From DASQBT01 sp049578545 (GTDB lineage Bacteria; Pseudomonadota; Gammaproteobacteria; Burkholderiales; Thiobacillaceae): DNA of 23,195 bases. This document shows, in pieces, positions 7,476 to 16,177 of the stretch. Under the pieces are notes generated by a model, which searched no databases, was not told the DNA's origin, and was given only the letters and a program-made list of their open reading frames with translations. The DNA is taken from NCBI GenBank assembly GCA_049578545.1, contig JBAUMF010000046.1:1-23195 (forward strand), read 5' to 3'. Positions within the stretch are counted from its first letter, which is position 1. The number at the start of each line of letters is the position of its first letter. Both the position numbers and the translations under genes were made by a program.

Positions 7476-7947
7476 ACCGGGAAATAGCTGGAATGGAACA
7501 TGCGTTCAGTGAAGTTGGAACACGCATCTCTGGAGAACTTCACAGCAGCGATTCGCAATGAGGCGAACTGCCGTGGCATCTGCGCCTTGCGGCTTGCATC
7601 CAAGTTGGTTTGATGCAGCAGAACCGGCTGGTTTGGGGCGCGAGCATCTACCATGAAGCACATTGCGGCCCTCGACCTACTCGGGAGTGTGTGTCGTCTC
7701 CGGCTCGCTTGCCGGAGTGCAGAACAGGAGAAGTCCGCCGTTGAGTTTTCAGCCTCATTCAAGGTCGCTATGCGGCCAAGCGTGTTGAAAACTCTTCGAT
7801 TCTGTCATCCATGGTTGTCATGACCTGAAATGATCCTGCACGTGTGATCCGCAACGGCTGATTTGTCCCTTCGCCACTCGCCAGTTTTGCCTTGGCGGAC
7901 AACGCGGCAATTCAATCGCTTGAAAAGCGGGAATTCAGCAGCCAGTG
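7476..7947. other. Intergenic region between convergent peroxidase and EAL genes
   Basis: The two flanking genes converge on this stretch. A perfect 7-bp hairpin, CTCCGGC-TCGCTT-GCCGGAG, lies at 7698-7717 without a T-run; it could help end transcription from either side. A minus-strand frame here contains a short stretch (ASRKAQMPRQFASLRIAAVK) faintly like a phasin helix, but it overlaps the peroxidase gene and is not called. Confidence 0.35.
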
Positions 7948-9126
7948 TCAATGCTTGCGCCTCAGCGATAATTCCTCCGCGAGAAGCCGCGCCTCCAGGC
8001 GTTGCAGGGATGCAGTCACGCGATTCGAATTATCGGCCAGTTCGTCCAGCATCCGCTTCAAGTTCACGAGACTGAATTGCGGAGAATTCACAGCAGCAAG
8101 AATCGTTTCGCAAATGTTGTGCATCGCGCGATGGGGAACATCGAGAGATTCGTAGTCCGGATCTCCGCCAAACGCTTTGCCTGAGCCGAGGTGCCAGCGA
8201 CCAAGCGCGCATTCGGCGTGACTGATGTGCAAGCCCTGCACCTTGAGATCGCCTTTTCGCTCGCTCTTGATATAGGCGAACACGGCGTCTACCAACAGTG
8301 TTTTTTGCCAGGTATGGCTAAGTTGGGCCATGCGTAGCATGCCCACCGGCGATGCGGGCCAGTGATGGTCAGCATTGAGAAAGGCGAGGTAATCCTCGGG
8401 CGCAAGAGGCGGGCTGATCCAGTAGCCTTGCCCTTCATTGCAGCCGCAGTGGATCAGCGTGTTGTACACGCCTTCCGTCTCGATGCCTTCGACAACGGTC
8501 CTCAGCCCCAGCATCTGCGCCATTGCCACGCTGGCCTTGACCAGCGTAGCGCTCTTGGCCGAACTGAGCATTCTCAGCACGAAGCTCTGGTCCATCTTGA
8601 TCGCCCCGAAGGGTAAGCGATTGAGACTGTCCAGCGAAGAATATCCGGTGCCATAGTCGTCCATGGACAGTTGCACGCCCTCGCCAATCAGCGCCTCAAG
8701 GCTGCTGGTCGTGGCGTCGCTGCCGGAAACCGTCTCCGTTTCCGAAATCTCGATTTCCAATTGGCTGCTGCTGATCGAGCCAGACGCGACGGCTTCGCGC
8801 ACGAGAGCCAGCAGGCGTGGTGTGTCCAGATCCTGCGCCGTGACGTTGAGAGCAACGGTCGTCTCTTCATTTACGCTGCGGATGCGCTGAAAATCCTCCA
8901 CCAAGCGCGGAAACATGGCCTGTGTAATCTCCGGCATAAGGCCATGGGCGTCGGCGACGGGGATGAACGCATCGGGAAGCACAATCGTCTGTTCGTCACG
9001 CTGCCAGCGGATCAGAGCTTCCGCGCCACTGACCTGTCCCGTCAGAAACGACACCTTCGGCTGATAAAAGAACCGAAATTCACCCTCTTTCAGGGCATGC
9101 CTAACCTCTCCCGCAGTGACCTGCAT
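7948..9126 (-). CDS. Cyclic-di-GMP phosphodiesterase: EAL domain with C-terminal CZB zinc-binding domain
   Basis: A 392-residue cytoplasmic protein starting at ATG 9126 behind GAGAGGAG. Residues about 5-255 are an EAL domain, which hydrolyses c-di-GMP to pGpG. The active-site set looks intact: EAL at 36-38, N94, E126, D156-D157 (MDDYGTGYSSL), K177 (IKMDQSFV), E213 (VVEGIETE) and Q233 (GQGYW). Residues about 265-345 match the CZB (chemoreceptor zinc-binding) domain: H271, C306 in CALGRW, and H332/H336 in PHRAMH give the HCHH zinc ligands. CZB domains sense zinc or hypochlorous acid in chemoreceptors and regulate the diguanylate cyclase DgcZ, so zinc or oxidant control of c-di-GMP breakdown is the inference here. 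A helical tail of about 45 residues follows. There is no transmembrane segment and no GGDEF domain. Confidence 0.9.
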   Translation of the reverse strand: MQVTAGEVRHALKEGEFRFFYQPKVSFLTGQVSGAEALIRWQRDEQTIVLPDAFIPVADAHGLMPEITQAMFPRLVEDFQRIRSVNEETTVALNVTAQDLDTPRLLALVREAVASGSISSSQLEIEISETETVSGSDATTSSLEALIGEGVQLSMDDYGTGYSSLDSLNRLPFGAIKMDQSFVLRMLSSAKSATLVKASVAMAQMLGLRTVVEGIETEGVYNTLIHCGCNEGQGYWISPPLAPEDYLAFLNADHHWPASPVGMLRMAQLSHTWQKTLLVDAVFAYIKSERKGDLKVQGLHISHAECALGRWHLGSGKAFGGDPDYESLDVPHRAMHNICETILAAVNSPQFSLVNLKRMLDELADNSNRVTASLQRLEARLLAEELSLRRKH

Positions 9127-9444
9127 GATTGCTCCTCTCAACAATTACGCCACGATACATGCTGGGTAAAACAAGTCATTCATGAGTGACCCCTTGGTTG
9201 GCCTTTGGCCGCGGACCCCTTCGGACAGGAATTGCAATGGCACGTTCGAAAAGGCTTTGCCCGATCTTTACAGTCTAGCCTGAATGTCAGACCATAGAAT
9301 GTGGCACAAGATCCAACTAGCGACGCTCCAACAAAGAAATCCACTGGTCGCTTAAGCAACATTGCAGGCATAGGGGTGAGATTCGCGCCAGGCAAGGCAT
9401 GACCGCCGTCTATACTGTGGGATAAGCCCTCATTCCCCGCAGCC
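9127..9444. other. Divergent promoter region between EAL and molybdenum hydroxylase genes
   Basis: The two flanking genes point away from each other, so both promoters should lie here. I found no confident -35/-10 pair, no repeat and no RNA gene. The hydroxylase ATG at 9445 has only a poor ribosome site (CCCGCAGCC). Confidence 0.35.
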
Positions 9445-11901
9445 ATGATCCTTCTCGCCGTCAACGGCAAGACCTACCGCGCACAGTCCGACCCGGAGAA
9501 GCCCTTGCTGTGGGTACTGCGCGACGAACTTGGACTGAAGGGCACGAAATACGGCTGCGGCGTCGGTGTGTGCGGAGCCTGCCTGGTTTTGCTCGACGGT
9601 GAGCCAAACCATGCCTGCATGGTGTTACTGAAAAACCTTGGCCCCCGTCAGGTCACCACAATCGAAGGGCTGCCCGAGGATCATCCGGTGATCCAGGCCT
9701 GGCTCGCAGAACAGGCGCCCCAGTGCGGCTATTGTCAACCCGCGCAGATTCTCGCTGCAGTGGCCTTGCTGGAGAAATTGCCGCGCCCAGCCAATGTCGA
9801 AATCAATGCAGCCCTGTCCGGTGTATTGTGTCGCTGCGGCACCTACCAGCGTGTTCGACGCGCCATCCACACAGCGGCGCAGTCGATGCCTGCGGCTTTG
9901 CCCTTGCGTTTGCCGGAGTTGCTCGATGCTCTCCCCAACGACGCAGGCGTGGCATTGAATGAATGGATCTGGGTCAATCACGACAACCGGATCACCCTCA
10001 TGATCAATCACTCCGAAATGGGACAGGGCTCGCTCACGGGGCTGGCGGCGCTGTTTGCCGAGGAACTGGATGTGGGTCTCGACCGCGTGCGAACCGTATT
10101 CGCGCCGGTCGACGCGCTCTACGAAAACGGCCTGTGGGGCGGACAGTTCACGGGTGGATCGAGCAGCATTCGCGGGGAATGGACGCGTTTTCGAGAAGCG
10201 GCGGCGCAAGCGCGGGCTCGGCTCATTGCAGCTGCGGCACAGGGTTGGGACGTGACGGCGGGCGAATGTCGCACCAGGCAAGGGGCGGTCGAGCATCCAC
10301 AAACCGGTCGCCACCTTGACTATGGTGAGTTGGCCAAAAGTGCCGCGCAGATGAAGGCGCCGCACACGGTTTCACTCAAGGCTGTATCCGAATTCCGGCT
10401 GATCGGCCACGCGCTGCCGCGCCTCGACATTCCCGCCATGCTGGTAGGCCAGGCACGCTACGGCATCGATGTGTCGGAGCACGGCATGCTGGTGGCCACG
10501 GTCGCTCGCTGTCCGGTCTTCGGCGGCCGTGTCGGGCGGTTCGATGCGAGTGCGGCACTGGCGATACCTCAGGTGCGCAAGGTCGTGCCGATTGGGAGCG
10601 GCATTGCGGTGGTGGCCGACGACTTCTGGTCGGCACTGCGCGGGCGCGAAGCGCTTGACATCAATTGGACGCCCGGCAGGAATGCTTCGCTCAGCAATGC
10701 GAAGATCGAAAAGCGCCTGCTGACCGGGCTGAAAGGGAAGGGCACACCGGTCAGAAGCCGTGGCGATGCCCGACGCAGGCTAAGGCGCGCTGCTGAAGTT
10801 GTCGAGGCGGTCTATCAGACACCGTATCTCGCCCACGCAACCATCGAGCCCATGAACTGTGTCGCCCATGTGCAAGAGGATGGGTGCGATATCTGGGTTG
10901 GCACGCAGGATCAGGGCAGCACCCGCGCGCGCGCAGCCGAGATCACCGGCTTGCCCGAAGAGCAGGTGCGCGTGCATACCCAGTTCCTCGGTGGCGGTTT
11001 TGGACGACGGCTGGAGACCGACTTCGTTGCGGAAGCGGTGGAGTTGTCCAGGAAGCTAAGCGGCGCGGTGCAGGTTATCTGGACCCGCGCCGACGATCTG
11101 CAGCACGATTTCTACCGTCCCGCCCACGCAATCCGTCTGCAAGCCTGCGTGGACAAGCGCGGGCTGCCTGCGGCGTGGCTCATGCGACTCGCCGGTCCGT
11201 CCCTTGCTCTTGACGGCACCGACCTTCCCTACGCCATCCCGCATGTACGCGAGGAGCACGTCGAGGTCACATCACCAGTGCCCACGGGGGCATGGCGCTC
11301 AGTGGGAGCGTCCAACAATGCTTTTGCAATCGAATGCTTCGTGGACGAACTGGCCCATGCAGCCGCCTCTGATCCAGTCGAATACCGCCTGGCGTTGCTC
11401 GATGATGCCCCGCGACATCGCGCCGCGCTCGAGCTCGCCGCGAGCAAGGCCGGCTGGGGCGAACCTGTACCATCAGGCCGGGGCCGTGGTGTCGCTGTCT
11501 ACAAGTCTTTCGGTTCGGTAGTGGCGCAGGTGGCCGAGGTTAGCGTGGCAGGAGGTGTACTTCGCGTCGAGCGTGTGGTCTGCGCGATCGACTGCGGCAT
11601 CGCGGTGATGCCGGATGCGGTTCACGCCCAGCTGGAGGGGGCCATCGCCTTCGGCCTGTCCGCAGCGCTGCATGAGGAGATTCGCATCGCCTATGGTCGC
11701 GTGCAGCAGGGAAGTTTGCAGGACTATCCGGTCCTTACCCTCGCGGAAATGCCGGCGGTCGAGGTCCATATCGTGCCAAGCGCACGGGCACCCGGTGGAG
11801 TTGGTGAGCCGGGCGTGCCAGTGATTGCAGCAGCGGTTGCCAACGCGGTATTCGCCGCCACCGGACAGCGGCTGAGACGACTGCCCCTGCGGCTTGGGTG
11901 A
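9445..11901 (+). CDS. Single-chain molybdenum hydroxylase: fused [2Fe-2S] and molybdopterin subunits (IorAB-like)
   Basis: An 818-residue enzyme of the xanthine dehydrogenase/aldehyde oxidase family, most like isoquinoline 1-oxidoreductase. Residues 1-150 equal a complete small subunit. A plant-type [2Fe-2S] site uses C38, C43, C46 and C58 (CGVGVCGAC...C). A second site uses C94, C97, C129 and C131 (CGYC...CRC). Residues about 165-818 equal the molybdenum-binding large subunit, with MGQGS near 190, GGGFGRR, GAWRSVG and, near the C-terminus, GVGEPG with catalytic Glu788. These enzymes hydroxylate N-heterocycles or aldehydes with water as oxygen source. Normally IorA and IorB are separate genes and IorB is exported. 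Here the chain has no signal peptide, so it is probably cytoplasmic. No XdhC-like chaperone, FAD subunit or cytochrome partner is adjacent, so its electron acceptor is unknown. Confidence 0.92.
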   Translation: MILLAVNGKTYRAQSDPEKPLLWVLRDELGLKGTKYGCGVGVCGACLVLLDGEPNHACMVLLKNLGPRQVTTIEGLPEDHPVIQAWLAEQAPQCGYCQPAQILAAVALLEKLPRPANVEINAALSGVLCRCGTYQRVRRAIHTAAQSMPAALPLRLPELLDALPNDAGVALNEWIWVNHDNRITLMINHSEMGQGSLTGLAALFAEELDVGLDRVRTVFAPVDALYENGLWGGQFTGGSSSIRGEWTRFREAAAQARARLIAAAAQGWDVTAGECRTRQGAVEHPQTGRHLDYGELAKSAAQMKAPHTVSLKAVSEFRLIGHALPRLDIPAMLVGQARYGIDVSEHGMLVATVARCPVFGGRVGRFDASAALAIPQVRKVVPIGSGIAVVADDFWSALRGREALDINWTPGRNASLSNAKIEKRLLTGLKGKGTPVRSRGDARRRLRRAAEVVEAVYQTPYLAHATIEPMNCVAHVQEDGCDIWVGTQDQGSTRARAAEITGLPEEQVRVHTQFLGGGFGRRLETDFVAEAVELSRKLSGAVQVIWTRADDLQHDFYRPAHAIRLQACVDKRGLPAAWLMRLAGPSLALDGTDLPYAIPHVREEHVEVTSPVPTGAWRSVGASNNAFAIECFVDELAHAAASDPVEYRLALLDDAPRHRAALELAASKAGWGEPVPSGRGRGVAVYKSFGSVVAQVAEVSVAGGVLRVERVVCAIDCGIAVMPDAVHAQLEGAIAFGLSAALHEEIRIAYGRVQQGSLQDYPVLTLAEMPAVEVHIVPSARAPGGVGEPGVPVIAAAVANAVFAATGQRLRRLPLRLG

Positions 11902-12489
11902 CAGACCGGGGTCCACCAGGTCGTATCCGGTGCCGCGAGGGTTTGCGCGCGAGTGGAGCTCAGGTGTGATTACTGGATCTTCCTTGGAGCGACAACACCA
12001 ACTGTTGATACAACTTAACCCTGCTAACCGTAGGCTTGGTAAATCAATGAGTTACGAAGTCAAATTCGTAAAAATGCAAGTTAAGGCTTGCAACTTTTTC
12101 GCTAAAACAATCTAATTTTGCTAACGAGCCGAGATCGCCGTATTTAGGGCATTTGCGGCTGGCGATGCTAGGCTAAGTTGTTACAAGTTACGGACTTCGG
12201 GCGGCGGTCTATTACAGTGCCTCATCGCTTATGGCCACCTTGATGACTATGCGGGCGCAAAATAGATAGCTCGGCTCCCATGCGGGCGGCATTAGCGCGG
12301 CTCACGACGATGCCGCCGACGGACGCGCTTACGCTTACCTGGCACCCGCTCAGCACGCGAACCGCAACAAGGACAGTAGAGTTTGGCAAAGGATTGTCGA
12401 TCCTCGGCCATAAGACGCAGTTTGCCCTCAATTGACCACGAATGGCCCCAGTGCTAGCGTTTCGCTAAGCATATAAAGAGGGGTTCGAT
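11902..12489. other. Intergenic region left of the accessory island
   Basis: This 588-base gap contains repeat copy B (11991-12165, listed separately). From about 12170 to 12480 the DNA is GC-rich and carries short open frames on both strands, none with recognisable protein features. A short LGHKTQ string in one plus frame recalls tyrosine recombinase tails, but it stands alone. AGAGGGG at 12477-12483 is the likely ribosome site of the next gene. Confidence 0.4.
11991..12165 (+). repeat. Diverged interspersed repeat, copy B
   Basis: This is the second copy of the repeat described at 4287-4465, in the same orientation, with the blocks CTGTTGATA, AAATCAATGAG and GTTAAGGCTTG at almost the same spacing. 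This copy also has a local dyad GCAAG-TTAAGG-CTTGC at 12076-12091. It lies between the molybdenum hydroxylase and the accessory island, close to where a left boundary of transferred DNA might be. Confidence 0.6.
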
Positions 12490-13701
12490 ATGTTCTCGGC
12501 AATCCCGAATCGGCGCCACTGGCTCCTTGGCACCCTGGCCATCACCGCGCTGTTCGTCGGATCGCCTGAGGCAGGGACGAATCCGTTTGCGTCGAACTTG
12601 CCTGGCACCTGGTCTGGCGAACTCGAATTCAAGTCGACCGCGCCGCCGATGCTGGTGCCGAATGCGCAGGTGACCATCGCGGCAAATGGTCGCGTTCCGT
12701 TCACCGTCCAGTTCCGCAACGTTACTGGCCAGGGTGTGCTCAGGTACGAGAACACGATTCACGCGGGGGGCTGTACGGTGAAGAGTGTGGCGGACGTCAA
12801 GGTCAGGATCGATGGTGCGTTTGACCCGGGCGGGGATTTCAGCAAAGGCAAGCTCAATCTCAAGATTCACAGCAGACGATCCGGATTTGGCGGTACGGTC
12901 TCCTGCCCGGGTAATAAGACCGCAAAGATCCCGGCGCCACCGGGAAGCAACCAGGAAGTGACGTCGACAGTCTCGCTGCCAACAACAAAGGATGGATACG
13001 AAGCCAGCTCCCCGGCAGGGTCACCTTTGGTCGGCTCGCTGATTTTGCATCTTCCCTGCGCTTTCAATCCGGAAAGCGCCAGCCGCCCTTCGGTAGAGCT
13101 TGACCCGGACCCGCGGACAGGACCAATGTGGTCGCAGAATGGTGATCAGATGTTCGACAGCAAGCAGCTCGCCGCCATGGCGGACAAGGAACCTGCAAAC
13201 TGGGATGTGCCCGGAATGGTAAGCGTGCGGTTCCATGGGGTGGGGGACAGGCGCACTGAGGGCAGCGTGACGACCGGAGCATCCAGGGCCAAGTATGGAA
13301 CCGGCTATTGCGCCTGGGTCGACAAGATCACGGCCACGCCACCACGTGGTGAGATACCTTTGCGGATGTACCTGGCCAGCCAACTCACAATCGGGACTTC
13401 CTGTTATGCGACGGTGCTGACGCACGAGGAGCGTCACATCAACGACGACGAGCAACTGCTGAAGGACTTTGCCAAGAAATTGACCACCGATCTCGATCCG
13501 TCGCTTCTGCCGAGGCACGACTTGCCGATATTGCTTCCGGCCGATTCGCCCGGCGCGGCACAGGACGAGATCTTCAATCTTGTCAACGGTGTGGTGAAGA
13601 CCGACCAGGTGGATTTCAAGGCCCAGGCAAAGAGCAGGGCGTCTCAGATCGACACGGCGGCGGAATATGCCGCCGTGAGAGCGAAGTGTCCAGGCTGGTG
13701 A
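12490..13701 (+). CDS. Secreted protein with HExxH zinc-metallopeptidase motif (DUF922-like C-terminal half)
   Basis: A 403-residue protein starting at ATG 12490 behind AGAGGGG. Residues 1-28 are a Sec signal (RRHWLLGTLAITALFVGSPEAG), so it acts in the periplasm or outside. The first half (about 30-165) is probably beta-rich and has GTWSGELEFKST and cysteines in GGCTVK and VSCPG. The second half contains CAWVDKITATPPRGEIPLRMYLASQL..GTSCYATVLTHEERHINDDEQLL. Its HEERH (312-316) fits HExxH, with H312 and H316 as zinc ligands and E313 as base. A conserved cysteine pair flanking a strand and then HExxH is typical of DUF922-type predicted proteases; the third zinc ligand is not obvious. It converges with the EEP gene (65-base gap). 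The peptidase role is inferred from motif and context. Confidence 0.7.
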   Translation: MFSAIPNRRHWLLGTLAITALFVGSPEAGTNPFASNLPGTWSGELEFKSTAPPMLVPNAQVTIAANGRVPFTVQFRNVTGQGVLRYENTIHAGGCTVKSVADVKVRIDGAFDPGGDFSKGKLNLKIHSRRSGFGGTVSCPGNKTAKIPAPPGSNQEVTSTVSLPTTKDGYEASSPAGSPLVGSLILHLPCAFNPESASRPSVELDPDPRTGPMWSQNGDQMFDSKQLAAMADKEPANWDVPGMVSVRFHGVGDRRTEGSVTTGASRAKYGTGYCAWVDKITATPPRGEIPLRMYLASQLTIGTSCYATVLTHEERHINDDEQLLKDFAKKLTTDLDPSLLPRHDLPILLPADSPGAAQDEIFNLVNGVVKTDQVDFKAQAKSRASQIDTAAEYAAVRAKCPGW

Positions 13702-13765
13702 CCATGACTCAAAAGAAAATACATTCGGAAGGATCCATGTCAGACCTTACTTGCGGGTGCATAGC

Positions 13766-14743
13766 CTAGAGCAGCGAGAACTCAGTCCATAAAGGATAAT
13801 GGTCAGAAACCCGGTAGGAGATCGCTAGTTTGCTAAGGTCCTGATCGGTGTAGACGTAGGGCAGAAAATTCACGTATCCCGCGTTTAGATAGGAGATCGC
13901 CAGCTTCTTCACCCCCCGGCTGGTCTCGAACCAGGCAATCTGGTCGTAAAACTTGTTGGTTTCCGGCTTGGAGGGGTCAGAGAAGACCGTTCGGGGAACC
14001 ACATTCAGTGCGGGAGGTGTGGTCAGGCCACTTGACGTGAAGGCCTGCCAGAGGGGATCCCCTTGACGGTCGATGTTGAAATCCCCGAGCGCGATAAGAT
14101 TGTGCGACCAGGCCGTTTCCTGATTGGCCCAGTTGCGCATCCAGCGGGCAATGGCTTTCAGCTCCGGTATCCGTTCCGTCGTGGGATCTCCATAGGTCAC
14201 ATGCAGAGTGACCAGAATAAACGTCGTACCAGCCGCCTTGAAGCTCACCGCGTAAGGGGTTCGGGCAAACTGCCGACGCAGTGCATCTGCCCCAATCTCC
14301 TCGAGCCACTCGGGTGGCACCACCAGTTCGCAGGCCAGTCCGGAGGGCTTGAGTCGCGTGGTATCGAACACGAAGGCCATGCGCTCGTCGTTTCCCGCGG
14401 CACCGAGTGTGATGTCGGTCATCAAGAAGCCCCAGTCTTCCCCCAACCAGTGCATCAGGTCGCGCAAGGCGCGCAGATCACCCTTGACCTCCTGGATGGC
14501 CACCACATCAAAGCGCCGAATGATTTCGCCAATCGCCAGCAGAGCCCGCAAATCCCGCTTGGGGCTATCCTTGTTGCCAGCCGTCCATTCCCGGGTGAGA
14601 GAACCAAAGGCCCGCAGATTCCAGGTGGCGATCAGAAGATTCGCATCTGGTTTCTTCTCGGGGATGGAATTGTCCAGAGACGTGGATAGCGACTCCAGGT
14701 CACTGGCCACTTCAGGCGGAGGGGTGTCGTCGATGGTCGGCAT
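13766..14743 (-). CDS. Endonuclease/exonuclease/phosphatase (EEP, DNase I-fold) family protein
   Basis: A 325-residue protein with the full set of EEP fold landmarks: TWNLRAF at 40-46, the metal ligand Glu85 in IQEVKG, catalytic His181 in TLHVTYGD, GDFNID with D221 and N223, and SDHYPLW with D314-H315 near the end. EEP enzymes cut DNA, RNA or phosphorylated lipids and nucleotides using Mg2+; the substrate cannot be told here. There is no signal peptide, and residues 1-35 are polar and acidic, so it is probably cytoplasmic. The start has no good ribosome site. It lies 141 bases downstream of the coiled-coil gene on the same strand, so the two may be cotranscribed. In this setting it could be a nuclease effector or, less likely, a phospholipid-acting enzyme. 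Confidence 0.85.
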   Translation of the reverse strand: MPTIDDTPPPEVASDLESLSTSLDNSIPEKKPDANLLIATWNLRAFGSLTREWTAGNKDSPKRDLRALLAIGEIIRRFDVVAIQEVKGDLRALRDLMHWLGEDWGFLMTDITLGAAGNDERMAFVFDTTRLKPSGLACELVVPPEWLEEIGADALRRQFARTPYAVSFKAAGTTFILVTLHVTYGDPTTERIPELKAIARWMRNWANQETAWSHNLIALGDFNIDRQGDPLWQAFTSSGLTTPPALNVVPRTVFSDPSKPETNKFYDQIAWFETSRGVKKLAISYLNAGYVNFLPYVYTDQDLSKLAISYRVSDHYPLWTEFSLL

Positions 14744-14884
14744 GGTTATCTAGAATCATAATGGCCAAAATGGGCCGAATTTATCCCGGGCAATCAGGCC
14801 ATGTTTCAGCAAGCTTTCAATCGGTATGTCAGCTTTGTTAAGCGATGCTGCCAGCGGCATGCGCGCATCAACACGCGCGCCCTG

Positions 14885-16177
14885 CTAGTCATTTGGGGGA
14901 AAGGATACGTCGGCGATCTTATCCAAACTAGTTACCTCGGAGGTGGAGGCCTTTAAAATTACGCCCGCCCTTTGAAGGCTTCCGTCACTCTTGTATACCC
15001 TGTAGGCGACTTGAACTGCGCCGCTGGTCATCAAGAGGTCACTCCAGTACCAACGGCTCTTGGTTATCTGAATGGCTTGTCCCTTTGCCTCCACGATCAA
15101 GCGATTTCGGTCGCGGAGAACCTTGCTAAGCAGTTGGCCTTTCGATTTGGCCCAGAACGTATCAAGATTCTTACTCGGATCTAGACTGTCAAAAAGAGCG
15201 CTGGCGGCCGACAACTCACCTTTGAGTTCCGTGATCAATTGGGGTTCGGGTAGTTGAACGCGTGATGGCGCATCCTTACCTTCCTCGTCTTCGATCTTTT
15301 GGATTTGTTTGAGTCTGTCTGTAGCAGCCTGTATCGAGCGAAGCAGGTTCGTTAATTGTGTTAGCAGGCTCTTGGCTACCTCTGATACCTCTGAGTTCAG
15401 GAGGGTAGGGACGGTAAGGAAGTTTGCGTTCTCCGCTTCAAGGAGGTATCCAAGTAGTTGAGCGGCTTCGTCATCGGCCGAGAAGATGTCCACTTTGCGA
15501 TCAGTTCGAAAAAGCTTCCCTAGATTGTTAATAGTGTCAAGAACCAAGCCTGCTGTGTAAGCCGTGGCCACCGCGGGTGCGGCAATCCCTTTCGTCTGTA
15601 CTGCACCCGCTTCAGGTTCCTGGAAGGAGGGTATAGCCTTCGGCAAAGCGGGTGGAGTCCCGGCTTCCTTAGGGGTAGCACGTATAGTCGCCATGTTCAG
15701 GCGTTCCGTTTGATCCCGCAAGCGTTCCATGGTGAAGCGGGCTTGGAAGGCCTGCTCGACTTGCGAGTCAGTAACAATCACAGCGCCATCGGGTAGCTGT
15801 CGGGCCAGTTCAGTCGCGACCATCACCAACAGATTTAGCATGGGTCCCTTGCTGCGGAGGAGTGCTGTTCCGGCGGTCCCTGCGGCAACTTGAACCGTAC
15901 CGCTTTTGCCGGTTGGCAGTTGCATGCCGCTTATGCCTGCCTTGATGCCAGATAGCGAGGCAAAAGCTGCTTTCGCTTGTTCAGCCTCGAGATCCGATGA
16001 CGCCGCGGTCTGCTTCTTCAGTGCTTCAGTGACCGCCGTGACCAGTTGCTCGTCACCCACTTGCTTGGCGGTATTTAATGCGAGTTGCGCATTGGCAAGC
16101 GCCAGCTGTTGCGCCAGCGCATCCACTTGTTGCTTAAGTAAGGCAATTTGGTCAGCTGGATTAGCTTCGGTTGTCAA
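14885..16177 (-). CDS. Unrecognised cytoplasmic protein, N-terminal coiled coil; paralogue of the 16678-17799 product
   Basis: I do not recognise this 430-residue protein. It begins at TTG 16177, selected because AGGGAG lies 7 bases upstream and no in-frame ATG is near. Residues about 8-75 (ADQIALLKQQVDALAQQLALANAQL) form a heptad-like coiled coil rich in Ala, Gln and Leu. There is no signal peptide. From about 130 onward it aligns with the secreted protein encoded divergently at 16678. Examples are GAVIVTDSQVEQAFQARF against FGILVDSDLNAITAYQF, KLFRTDRKVDIFSADD against KWFRTNLEVHPETPSV, and a C-terminal domain SRWYWSDLLMTSGAVQVAYR against SIWRSDQLFASGGVIVSYQ. It sits upstream of the EEP gene, so it may be a sensor, scaffold or partner of that enzyme. 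No catalytic motif is visible. Confidence 0.75.
   Translation of the reverse strand: MTTEANPADQIALLKQQVDALAQQLALANAQLALNTAKQVGDEQLVTAVTEALKKQTAASSDLEAEQAKAAFASLSGIKAGISGMQLPTGKSGTVQVAAGTAGTALLRSKGPMLNLLVMVATELARQLPDGAVIVTDSQVEQAFQARFTMERLRDQTERLNMATIRATPKEAGTPPALPKAIPSFQEPEAGAVQTKGIAAPAVATAYTAGLVLDTINNLGKLFRTDRKVDIFSADDEAAQLLGYLLEAENANFLTVPTLLNSEVSEVAKSLLTQLTNLLRSIQAATDRLKQIQKIEDEEGKDAPSRVQLPEPQLITELKGELSAASALFDSLDPSKNLDTFWAKSKGQLLSKVLRDRNRLIVEAKGQAIQITKSRWYWSDLLMTSGAVQVAYRVYKSDGSLQRAGVILKASTSEVTSLDKIADVSFPPND

Noticed and set aside
7277..7762. 161-codon minus-strand frame with a phasin-like stretch
   Set aside because: It overlaps the peroxidase C-terminus for 199 bases, lacks a ribosome site, and only about 20 residues look phasin-like.
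12170..12480. Possible tyrosine recombinase remnant (LGHKTQ string)
   Set aside because: Only six residues fit, with no catalytic Arg/His/Tyr context around them.
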